64,000 bases of DNA. Origin: Gracilimonas sediminicola. GTDB taxonomy: Bacteria > Bacteroidota > Rhodothermia > Balneolales > Balneolaceae. Shown in pieces: positions 1 to 6,784 of the stretch. The translations under genes were made by a program, and so were the position numbers. The first letter of the stretch is position 1. Every line of letters starts with the position of its first letter. Below the pieces are notes generated by a model. It made no database searches. It was not told where the DNA came from and saw only the letters and a program-made list of their open reading frames with translations. Location: positions 1 through 64,000 of the forward strand of contig NZ_JANDBC010000003.1 of the NCBI RefSeq assembly GCF_024320785.1, in the 5' to 3' direction.

Positions 1-1
1 A

Positions 2-631
2 GCCGATCAGATATTAGTTGCCACCGGCAGGCAGGGAAATACAGAGAACCTGAATCTTAAATCTAATGGAATTGACACCAAAGGACGAAATTACATTCCC
101 GTTGATGAAACCATGCGAACCAAGACGTCCAACATCTTTGCCGCCGGCGATGTACTGGGCGAACGGCAGTTCGTTTATACGGCGGCCTATGAAGGTAAAA
201 TTGCGGCTGAAAATGCAATGAGAGATAGTCATGGAAAAGCCGATTTTTCAGTCTTACCGTGGGTTATTTTCACTGATCCACAGGTGGCCGGTGTGGGCAT
301 GGATGAACAGCAAGCGGAAGAAGCTGGACTTAACTATCAAGCAACGAAACTTACGCTGGACAATGTACCCCGATCCATTGCTGCGAGAGATACACGTGGT
401 TTTATCAAGTTGATCCGAAACAAAGATAATGACCACTTGATTGGAGCTCGTATTTTGGCACCGGAGGGCTCGGAACTTTTGATGGAACTGGCTCTGGCGA
501 TTCGTCACGGGATAACCATTCAGTCACTTAAGTCGGAATTTCATCCCTACCTGACTCTTTCCGAAGGGATTAAGCTTGCTGCACTCACTTTCGACAAAGA
601 CGTGAAGAAGTTGAGCTGCTGTGCAGTTTAG
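2..631 (+). CDS. merA: Mercuric reductase, C-terminal part (5' end outside window)
   Basis: Mercuric reductase reduces Hg(II) to Hg(0) with NADPH in the cytoplasm. Only the last 209 residues are present, in the frame that is open from base 2. Visible are the FAD-contacting segment 'IFAAGDVLGE' of pyridine nucleotide-disulfide oxidoreductases and the C-terminal dimerisation domain. The protein ends in 'DKDVKKLSCCAV'; the vicinal Cys pair three residues from the end is the Hg(II)-relay motif that separates MerA from dihydrolipoamide dehydrogenase and glutathione reductase. The redox-active Cys pair and any N-terminal metal-binding domain lie outside the window. It points towards the integron cassette; its stop is 41 bp from the attC site. 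Confidence 0.85.
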   Translation, partial: ADQILVATGRQGNTENLNLKSNGIDTKGRNYIPVDETMRTKTSNIFAAGDVLGERQFVYTAAYEGKIAAENAMRDSHGKADFSVLPWVIFTDPQVAGVGMDEQQAEEAGLNYQATKLTLDNVPRSIAARDTRGFIKLIRNKDNDHLIGARILAPEGSELLMELALAIRHGITIQSLKSEFHPYLTLSEGIKLAALTFDKDVKKLSCCAV

Positions 632-672
632 ATGTTTCCGGCTACTTCACGAATAGATGATTTTTGAAGGTT

Positions 673-794
673 CTATAACGACCCAGCGCATAACGGGCGC
701 GGAGATTATGAGTTAATTAACGATTAAAATTTATAAACAAGCAATTCTGATAACCAACAGCATGTCCGCGTCCCAGTTGATGCGCTTGTTATAC
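673..794 (-). other. attC recombination site of the integron cassette
   Basis: Read on the minus strand the site opens with GTATAAC (R'') and closes with GTTATAG (R'). Inside these, AGCGCA pairs with TGCGCT, and GGGACGCGGA pairs with TCCGCGCCC leaving one extra base. The result is an imperfect palindrome about 122 bp long with an A/T-rich central region of about 60 bases. Unequal spacers on the two sides (one base versus five between the R and L arms) give the extrahelical bases expected of a folded attC. The stop codon of the immunity-like gene lies within R'', as is common in cassettes. Assignment is from pattern only; no covariance model was run. Confidence 0.85.
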
Positions 795-1274
795 GTTTTC
801 TTCATTTTTTACAGGGTACTTTTTCAAAATCTCTTTGCAATCTAATATGATAGAGGACAGATATGATTGGTCAATATCGAAGGTGAACCAATGATCTTGA
901 TTCAAATGATCAGGAGTGATATATATTTTTAAAGTGCCACTTCCTTTATGCAATCTTATTTCAAATACTAAATTTGGTTCAAGGAATTTTAATTCTGCAA
1001 CTCCACTAAGCTTTTGATTCAAGTCTTGGCAAACTGTTAACCATTTTTCTATTTCAGTAAGATGTACTATTGCACCATCTGTGTAAACGCTTGCTCCACT
1101 TTCTCCACAATAGGCCGATATATTTAACCAATTTCCATCCCAAAAATCATCTGATTTAGGAAACTGTCTTCCATGAACCCATAACTTGAATCGATTCATT
1201 TTCAAGTCTGGCTCACCAAACTTATTTAAAATATCAACCTTGGACATATTTAGGATTTAATGTAAAACGTATAA
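679..1274 (-). mobile_element. Single integron gene cassette (about 596 bp)
   Basis: The unit is bounded on the intI side by a GTTATAC core (minus strand, 1275-1269) and on the other by the R' core GTTATAG of the attC (679-673). Cutting after the G of each GTT gives a circle of about 596 bp containing one gene followed by its attC. The gene points away from intI, as cassettes do. No second attC or further cassette gene was seen between this site and merA, so the array appears to have one cassette. Confidence 0.8.
789..1247 (-). CDS. WapI-like immunity protein, cassette-borne
   Basis: A 152-residue soluble protein without signal peptide or membrane segment. The order of motifs 'FWDGNWLNI' (about residues 35-43), a central 'LKFLEPNL' and the ending '..FDIDQSYL' resembles the WapI immunity family, whose B. 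subtilis founder protects against the toxic C-terminus of the wall-associated protein WapA. No WapA- or Rhs-type toxin gene is visible in the window, so if it is an immunity protein it is an orphan. It is the only gene in the integron cassette and its TAA stop overlaps the attC R'' box. No clear Shine-Dalgarno is seen. Family placement is from remembered motifs and should be treated as moderate. Confidence 0.6.
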   Translation of the reverse strand: MSKVDILNKFGEPDLKMNRFKLWVHGRQFPKSDDFWDGNWLNISAYCGESGASVYTDGAIVHLTEIEKWLTVCQDLNQKLSGVAELKFLEPNLVFEIRLHKGSGTLKIYITPDHLNQDHWFTFDIDQSYLSSIILDCKEILKKYPVKNEENV

Positions 1275-1275
1275 C
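1269..1275 (-). other. attI-side crossover core
   Basis: The minus strand reads GTTATAC, matching the G/TTRRRY core loosely and matching the cassette R'' box exactly as a reverse complement. It lies between the cassette gene start (1247) and the integrase gene (1475), where attI belongs. Accessory integrase-binding repeats could not be defined. Confidence 0.6.
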
Positions 1276-1367
1276 ATATAATTATTTGGAATGAGGGAAT
1301 GTGCAAAAATTCTTTATAAAATGACAAATGTGTTAATTATAAGTCCCTGATATCAATTGAAGTATGT

Positions 1368-1414
1368 TATCAGGAATTATATCCTCAAAAAATTCCGGAT
1401 AATATTTCCTGATA
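1368..1414. promoter_or_regulatory. Long imperfect inverted repeat upstream of intI
   Basis: The arms at 1368-1384 and 1397-1414 both begin with TATCAGGAA on their own strand and end with the TATCC/GGATA pairing; the loop is 12 bases. A third copy of CCTGATA lies at 1346-1352. The element sits in the attI/intI promoter space. It could be a regulator-binding site, part of attI, or a structured leader. Function is unknown. Confidence 0.55.
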
Positions 1415-1442
1415 AAATCTGTAAGGAATGGCTTTGAAACCG

Positions 1443-1468
1443 CTCTTACTTAAAAAGGCAAGTAAGAG
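1443..1468 (+). promoter_or_regulatory. intI: Hairpin immediately before the intI start codon
   Basis: A perfect 9-bp stem, CTCTTACTT with AAGTAAGAG, closes an 8-base loop and ends 6 bases before the ATG at 1475. The right arm holds the only purine-rich stretch that could act as a ribosome binding site (AAGTAAGAG). Folding of the leader would hide it, so translational control is possible. This is inferred from sequence only. Confidence 0.55.
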
Positions 1469-1474
1469 TATCTC

Positions 1475-2437
1475 ATGAAAAAACCAAAACTTTTAGAGCA
1501 AGTCCGTACCGAAATAAGACGCAGGAATTACAGCTACAAAACAGAAAACGCTTATACCAATTGGATCAGGAGGTTCGTAAAGTTTCATGATTTCAGGCAT
1601 CCGGGCAAATTGGCTAAATCCGAGATCGTGGATTATCTGAATTACCTGGCCAACGATATAAATGTAGCAGCCTCCACCCAAAACCAGGCCTTGTGCGCTC
1701 TTGTTTTTCTATACGAGCATATACTCGAACAACCTTTCGGAACACTGGATGATCTGAAAAGAGCAAAGAAACCAAAACGCCTTCCTGTGGTACTTTCAAA
1801 AAATGAAGTAGCAAGGGTACTGCAACACCTATCGGGAGTAAAAAAGTTAGTTGTGCAGTTACTCTACGGCTCCGGATTCAGGATTTCTGAGGCACTCAGG
1901 CTTAGAGTTCACGATCTTGATTTTGAGTATCAACAGATCAATGTCAGAAATAGTAAGGGACTTCGTGATCGGGTGACCATATTACCGGAAAGATTGCAGC
2001 CTTTACTGAAGACCCATATTCAGAAAGTGAGAAACTTACACGCCAAAGATCTAAATAAGGGATATGGAAGCGTGGTACTGCCAAAAGCATTAAGACGAAA
2101 ATACCCTAATGCAGAAACCGAATTGGGTTGGCAATATATATTTCCTTCTAAAACCAGGGCAAAAGATCCGCGGAGCGGTAAATGGCAGCGATACCATATT
2201 TCCGGCTCAACAATTCAGAAAGCAGTTAAAGAAGCATTCCATAAAGCCCAAATTAATAAGAAAGCGAGTTGTCATACATTTCGCCACTCCTTTGCAACGC
2301 ATCTCCTTCAAAACGGCTACGACATCCGCACCGTACAGGAACTGCTGGGCCACAAAAACCTGAAGACGACCATGGTTTACACCCATGTAATAAATAAAGG
2401 CGGCAGCTACATCAAAAGCCCTGTAGATCTTATATAA
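1475..2437 (+). CDS. intI: Integron integrase (IntI-type tyrosine recombinase)
   Basis: A 320-residue tyrosine recombinase that would recombine attC sites with attI. The N-terminal SAM-like domain runs to about residue 95 ('[20 protein letters not shown]' is typical of IntI). Catalytic residues visible are Arg136, Lys161, His267-x-x-Arg270, His293 and Tyr302. Residues about 196-222 ('[18 protein letters not shown]' then 'GWQYIFPS') are the extra segment that distinguishes integron integrases from XerC/XerD, so this is IntI and not a housekeeping Xer protein. The gene is divergent from the cassette gene, with a 227-bp attI/promoter space. It appears full length and intact. The last 17 codons are repeated twice downstream. 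Confidence 0.93.
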   Translation: MKKPKLLEQVRTEIRRRNYSYKTENAYTNWIRRFVKFHDFRHPGKLAKSEIVDYLNYLANDINVAASTQNQALCALVFLYEHILEQPFGTLDDLKRAKKPKRLPVVLSKNEVARVLQHLSGVKKLVVQLLYGSGFRISEALRLRVHDLDFEYQQINVRNSKGLRDRVTILPERLQPLLKTHIQKVRNLHAKDLNKGYGSVVLPKALRRKYPNAETELGWQYIFPSKTRAKDPRSGKWQRYHISGSTIQKAVKEAFHKAQINKKASCHTFRHSFATHLLQNGYDIRTVQELLGHKNLKTTMVYTHVINKGGSYIKSPVDLI

Positions 2438-2978
2438 ATCGTCCATCGAAAATCGGTCACTCGATCATTCGCAATTCAAGATCCTGAAATAAATTCAGCA
2501 TGACGACTTTGAAATGAATTGCGTGAGGGGATGATGCCAAAGCCAGAGAAAAGTATTTAAAATCAGGTATGGGCAAAAGATATATCAGAAATAGGCTCAA
2601 GAGATATTTTGGAGCGGATTAATTTATAACGGGGCGCACGTGATCAATAAAGGTGGCAACTACATCAAAAGCCCTGTAGATCTTATATAAATCGCCCATC
2701 GAAAATCGGTCACTCGATCATTCGCAATTCAAGATCCTGAAATAAATTCAGCATGACGACTTTGAAATGAATTGTGTGAGGGGATGATGCCATAGCCAGA
2801 GAAAAATATTTAAAATCAGGAATGGGCAAGAGATATATCAGAAACAGGCTAAAAATATATTTTGGAGCGGATTAATTTCTAACGGGGCGCACGTCATCAA
2901 CAAAGGCGGCAACTACATCAAAAGCCCCGTGGATATTTTATAAATCGCCCATCGAAAATCGGTCGTTCGATCATTCGC
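2382..2978 (+). repeat. 253-bp tandem repeats carrying the intI 3' end
   Basis: Copy 1 begins at the His codon following catalytic Tyr302-Thr303 of intI and runs to 2634. Copy 2 is 2635-2887 and copy 3 is partial, 2888-2978. The spacing is exactly 253 bp twice. Copies 2 and 3 encode [17 protein letters not shown] and HVINKGGNYIKSPVDIL followed by TAA, but have no integrase body; TAACGGGGCGCAC precedes both. The roughly 200 bp after the stop codon is about 95% identical between copies 1 and 2 by eye. This accounts for most of the gene-free stretch between intI and menE. Confidence 0.92.
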
Positions 2979-2988
2979 TTATCAAATA

Positions 2989-3001
2989 CCCGGATTCCGG
3001 G
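2989..3001. repeat. Short palindrome in a GTCATTCC-type intergenic sequence
   Basis: CCCGGATTCCGGG is a near-palindrome and is followed by GCAGGAATGACAGGG and AGAAATGACGGGG. On the other strand this reads as repeated GTCATT phrases, a type of dispersed intergenic repeat seen in many genomes. It lies just past the third intI-tail copy and before the 3' end of menE. No gene was recognised in 2979-3059. Confidence 0.4.
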
Positions 3002-3059
3002 CTGCGCAGGAATGACAGGGTAGGGGCAGAAATGACGGGGAACGGAAAGAGTGAGGTCC

Positions 3060-4544
3060 TCACCCAAACTGCTTAACCAGCTCCCAGCGCTTCACTTTGC
3101 CGGTGCCGGTTTTAGGAAAGTCTTTAACGATCTTTAGCTCTTTGGGAATTTTGAAATCGGTAAGGTGAGATTTTAATTCTTCCCGGATTTCTTCCAGCTC
3201 GGGAGTTTTGCCGTTTTTCAGTGTAACTACAGCCGTTACTTTTTGGCCCCATTCTTCATCCGGCAGTCCGATCACCACGGCTTCATCAATGGTGGAGAGC
3301 TTACGCATGGCTTCTTCCACTTCGGCAGGGTTCACGTTTTCGCCGCCGGTAATAATCAGGTCGCTTCGGCGCGATTCAATGAACAGGTGCCCGAAGCCGT
3401 TCATGTGGCCATAGTCGCCGGTGTTAAACCAGCCGTCGTCATCAAAGCGGTTTTCGTTTTCGTTGCTGTCGTAATACCCGTCAAAAACCTGCGGGCCTTT
3501 CAGCCACAGGGCGCCCGACTGATTTTTACCGAGTACTTTTCCGTTGTCATCCCGGATCTGCATTTCATTTGGCGGGAAGGGCTTGCCTACGCTCTTGAGC
3601 GGCGTGTACATGCCTGAGGGAGCAAGCAGGGGATTGGCTATAATTTGGGCGCAGGTTTCCGTCATCCCGTAACTGGATACAATAGGAATGCCTCGCTCGG
3701 CCGATTTTTTCAGCAGGGTTTCTGAAATGGGTCCGCCACCCAACAAAATAGATTTAAATTCCCGGTGGGTTTTGAACAGCGGATCATCCAGCAGGCGCTT
3801 TAACATAGTGGGAACCAGGGAAGCGGCCTGAAAGCGTTTATTCTCGCCCAGGAATTCCTTCACCATTTCCTCATGAAATTCACCCAGGCGATAAATAGCT
3901 GTATCATAAATAACCGAACGAAGAATGATGGAAATGCCTCCAATGTGATTCAGGGGAAGACACAGCAGCCAAAAATGATTGGGGTCGGGTTTAAAATTTT
4001 GTGCAGAAGCTTCAGCAGCGCTTATAATCTGCCGGCGTTTAAGGGGAACTACCTTGGGCTTGCTGGTAGTACCTGAAGTAAAAAAGTAACCAAAGATCTG
4101 GGAGTCTTTAATGGAATCCGGTTCGGGAAGATCAATATTTCGGACATCATGCGTGAAAGCATTCAGGAAAAAATTCTCGTCCATCTTAACCACGTGGTCG
4201 TCTCCAAGTCGCCGCCGGTTTCCCGTATCGGTAAAAACGAGTACGGGTTTCAGCGCTTCGAGGTATTCCTTCAGTTCATCGTCTTTAACCTTGGGATTGA
4301 TGGGAATGAAGGGGATGCCCAGCTTCCAGCAGGCGGCAATTCCGAATATCAGCATATCGCTCGACTCAGATAGAAAAGCAACGGGCCATTTGAGCGAATC
4401 GGCTTTTTCTTCAACCAAATCTTTGAAGAAAGCGGTGAAGCGTTCTAAATCACTGTAGGTGTACATGCCATGCTGAGAAGACAGAAACACGTGCGGCGCT
4501 TCCTTTTTCTTAAACTCAAACATATGTAACCGTGACTTAAACAT
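3060..4544 (-). CDS. menE: o-Succinylbenzoate-CoA ligase MenE
   Basis: Adenylates o-succinylbenzoate and joins it to CoA in menaquinone synthesis, in the cytoplasm. The 494-residue product has the ANL-superfamily order: phosphate loop TSGTTSKPK (residues 156-164), 'SYGMTET' (about 298-304), 'GWFNTGD' and the C-terminal catalytic Lys in 'PKTGTGKVKR'. It is the last gene of menA-menC-menE; its start is 4 bp past the menC stop, so the genes are co-transcribed. Met8 is an alternative start. Other acyl-CoA ligases share these motifs, so the exact substrate rests on the men context. Confidence 0.9.
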   Translation of the reverse strand: MFKSRLHMFEFKKKEAPHVFLSSQHGMYTYSDLERFTAFFKDLVEEKADSLKWPVAFLSESSDMLIFGIAACWKLGIPFIPINPKVKDDELKEYLEALKPVLVFTDTGNRRRLGDDHVVKMDENFFLNAFTHDVRNIDLPEPDSIKDSQIFGYFFTSGTTSKPKVVPLKRRQIISAAEASAQNFKPDPNHFWLLCLPLNHIGGISIILRSVIYDTAIYRLGEFHEEMVKEFLGENKRFQAASLVPTMLKRLLDDPLFKTHREFKSILLGGGPISETLLKKSAERGIPIVSSYGMTETCAQIIANPLLAPSGMYTPLKSVGKPFPPNEMQIRDDNGKVLGKNQSGALWLKGPQVFDGYYDSNENENRFDDDGWFNTGDYGHMNGFGHLFIESRRSDLIITGGENVNPAEVEEAMRKLSTIDEAVVIGLPDEEWGQKVTAVVTLKNGKTPELEEIREELKSHLTDFKIPKELKIVKDFPKTGTGKVKRWELVKQFG

Positions 4545-4548
4545 ATAC

Positions 4549-5619
4549 TTAAAATAACTTTTTTAATCCTTCCATATCCAGTGAAATTCCCAGCCCGGCT
4601 TTTTCCGGGAACCGAATGACGGGATTGTTCATCCATTCATCCGAACTGATGTCATTGTCCAACAAACTTCCGGTCGCCAATCCATGTGCCCGTTTTTGAT
4701 TTCCCAAACCCGCTGCAAGGATGGATGTCATTGCTCTTCCCACTGCTGATTCGAGCATAGTTGTAACCACCACTTCTATATTATGAGTATCTGCCGTACG
4801 TTTTGTTACGAAAATAGTATCGAATGTACCCAATAGCATAGGTTTTACAATAAACAGGCGGCCGGCCTTAAGCTCTGATAGTTCAGTGGCATCCTTTTTG
4901 TTCCGTAAAGATTCGTCTGCAGCAACGGGAGTTTTTATAGCTTCCTGAACAGCCGCCATATCTGAAAATTTATCTTTGTGAACCGGTTGTTCACAATACT
5001 CAATATTCAACGAATCCAACGCCTTCAGATTCTGTATGGCTTCGTCTTTGGTCCAGCTTTGGTTGGCATCAATCCTGATTGCCAGGTCCGGAAATTGGTG
5101 TCGGAGATCCTGCAATAATTTAAGTTCAGCATTAAAGTTCTTACCTACTTTTACCTTCAAGGTGGTGAAACCCTGCTCTGTTAAATCCTTTGCTTTGCTG
5201 ATTACCTGTGCGGGTTCTTGTATGGAGAGGGTGGCATTTGCTTTTACAGACTCCGGAAAATCAGGAAAAAGAAAACGGCCCAACGGTTTATTGGCTTTCT
5301 TTGCTTCCAGGTCGTGCAAAAGAGCATCAATCCCAAAGCTGAGGGAAGGGAAGCGGTGAATTTGATCCAATACAGTCAGAGTTTGTTTACCTTCGCCTGT
5401 ACGGATGCTTTCCTGCAGATGTTCATGATTAATTTTAAGGACTTCCTTAATCTGCTCCAAAGATTCCTCTGAAAAGCCGGGGAGAGGAGCAATTTCACCG
5501 TAAGCTTCAATACCGTCTTCCTTATAAACCAGGATAATACCTTCCCGGTGCGAAAACTCAGACCCGGCTGTCCGGAATGGTTGCTTGAAGGGAAGGCGGT
5601 ATGTGTAGTACTTCAGCAT
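4549..5619 (-). CDS. menC: o-Succinylbenzoate synthase MenC
   Basis: Dehydrates SHCHC to o-succinylbenzoate. The 356-residue protein is an enolase-superfamily member: N-terminal capping domain to about residue 100, then a barrel with the Lys155-x-Lys157 catalytic pair ('LKVKVG'), metal ligands Asp184 ('IDANQSW'), Glu210 ('YCEQPV') and Asp235 ('ADESL'), and the opposing Lys259 ('IVKP'). Its ATG overlaps the menA stop by one base (TAATG), a sign of translational coupling. Dipeptide epimerases share the fold; the men neighbours decide for MenC. Confidence 0.93.
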   Translation of the reverse strand: MLKYYTYRLPFKQPFRTAGSEFSHREGIILVYKEDGIEAYGEIAPLPGFSEESLEQIKEVLKINHEHLQESIRTGEGKQTLTVLDQIHRFPSLSFGIDALLHDLEAKKANKPLGRFLFPDFPESVKANATLSIQEPAQVISKAKDLTEQGFTTLKVKVGKNFNAELKLLQDLRHQFPDLAIRIDANQSWTKDEAIQNLKALDSLNIEYCEQPVHKDKFSDMAAVQEAIKTPVAADESLRNKKDATELSELKAGRLFIVKPMLLGTFDTIFVTKRTADTHNIEVVVTTMLESAVGRAMTSILAAGLGNQKRAHGLATGSLLDNDISSDEWMNNPVIRFPEKAGLGISLDMEGLKKLF

Positions 5620-6506
5620 TAATTCATCAGTATGCCGATGGATAGCAAAACACCAAAAATAACCATGTATTGGGCCGTTCGTTCAAGCATGGGGTTTAGT
5701 TGGGTTTTGTCTTGTTCTGTCCAAATTCTGTAGGTGTAATATCCCGCTAACGGCAGGCTTAGGTAAGGCAACATAATCCACAAATTATAACCCAGTTGCA
5801 CATAAAAATGAGGTGGGATGGCAAAGGCCAGCGCAATCATCATCAGGTACTCAAATTTCAGGGTAATTTCCCCAAACAGAACACCGATGGTACGCTTCCC
5901 GGATTTCCGGTCTTGCTCAACATCCCTGAGATTGTTGACGACCAGGATGTTCACACAAAGTCCACCCACGGCAAGGGATGCCCAGAAAGAAGCTCCCGAC
6001 CATTCAAGGGCATTCACATAATAAGTAGTCATAACCGCTACAATCCCGAAAAAGATAAACACAAAAATATCCCCCAGCCCATTATAACCCAGAGGGAAAG
6101 GTCCACCCGTGTAAAGAATTCCAAAAATCAGGGATAGAACTCCGATCGCTAAGACCACCCACCCGGCAGCCCAAACCAGGTAGAGTCCGAGTACAAAAGC
6201 CAGTCCCATAGTGAGGATGGTAGCTTTTTTCATGGCATCAGCAGAAATCAGTCCGGCCGCCGTTGCCCGCCGGAAGCCTATGCGTTCGTCCGTGTCGGAG
6301 CCTTTCACAAAGTCGAAGTAGTCGTTGGCGAAATTGGTACCTATTTGTATAAGGAATGCACAGATCAGGGCGACCGATGTATTGACCCAGTTCAGGGAGT
6401 GAGACTGCCAGGCGAGGGAGGCTCCAACTAAAACGGGAACAAGCGCAGCAGCAAGGGTTTGTGGGCGGGCGGCTTCAACCCAAAGAGCAAATTTTGATTC
6501 TTTCAA
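5619..6506 (-). CDS. menA: 1,4-Dihydroxy-2-naphthoate polyprenyltransferase MenA
   Basis: An integral membrane UbiA-family enzyme of 295 residues that attaches the polyprenyl chain to DHNA, giving demethylmenaquinone. The two Asp-rich motifs for prenyl diphosphate binding are NDYFD (61-65) and NLRDVEQDR (192-200). About eight to nine hydrophobic segments can be traced. It is first in the menA-menC-menE group, and a 278-bp gap separates it from the divergent glutamine synthetase gene. No strong Shine-Dalgarno precedes the ATG, as for most genes in the window. Confidence 0.93.
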   Translation of the reverse strand: MKESKFALWVEAARPQTLAAALVPVLVGASLAWQSHSLNWVNTSVALICAFLIQIGTNFANDYFDFVKGSDTDERIGFRRATAAGLISADAMKKATILTMGLAFVLGLYLVWAAGWVVLAIGVLSLIFGILYTGGPFPLGYNGLGDIFVFIFFGIVAVMTTYYVNALEWSGASFWASLAVGGLCVNILVVNNLRDVEQDRKSGKRTIGVLFGEITLKFEYLMMIALAFAIPPHFYVQLGYNLWIMLPYLSLPLAGYYTYRIWTEQDKTQLNPMLERTAQYMVIFGVLLSIGILMN

Positions 6507-6704
6507 CGGGAAAAATTCGGTGATTTATTGTGGATAACTTATTCGATGAAGATACAACTTTTGACAGGGGCTTAAAAAGTGAAGTCAATTCATTTTCTGG
6601 AAAAATATATTAAGCCAAACTCCGGCTGGAAGCGCTTCTAAGTAAAATAATTAAGTTGAGAATAAAAAATAGTTACTTTTATTAATTGTTAAAAAAGAAA
6701 TGAC

Positions 6705-6726
6705 TTAATTATTTGCGTATAATTAA
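6705..6726. promoter_or_regulatory. Palindrome in the menA / glutamine synthetase divergent promoter region
   Basis: TTAATTAT and ATAATTAA form a perfect 8-bp inverted repeat with a 6-base spacer, within an A/T-rich stretch 59 bp before the glutamine synthetase start. It contains TATAAT (6718-6723), which could be a -10 element, but no convincing -35 lies at the usual distance. It could be an operator. No riboswitch or other known element was recognised in 6507-6784. Confidence 0.35.
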
Positions 6727-6784
6727 TAGGTAGCTTTATATTTGGTCGTCATTTTTACTTAATAACAAAATTATTTTAACAATC

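Noticed and set aside
2-631. Dihydrolipoamide dehydrogenase
   Set aside because: The C-terminal Cys-Cys motif near the end is specific for mercuric reductase and is absent from Lpd.
1475-2437. XerC/XerD or phage integrase
   Set aside because: The extra segment at about residues 196-222 with 'GWQYIFPS' and the adjacent attC mark an integron integrase; the real Xer gene is at 43713.
2382-2978. CRISPR-like array downstream of intI
   Set aside because: The repeat unit is 253 bp and continuous, with no short repeats alternating with unique spacers; it is a tandem duplication that includes coding sequence.
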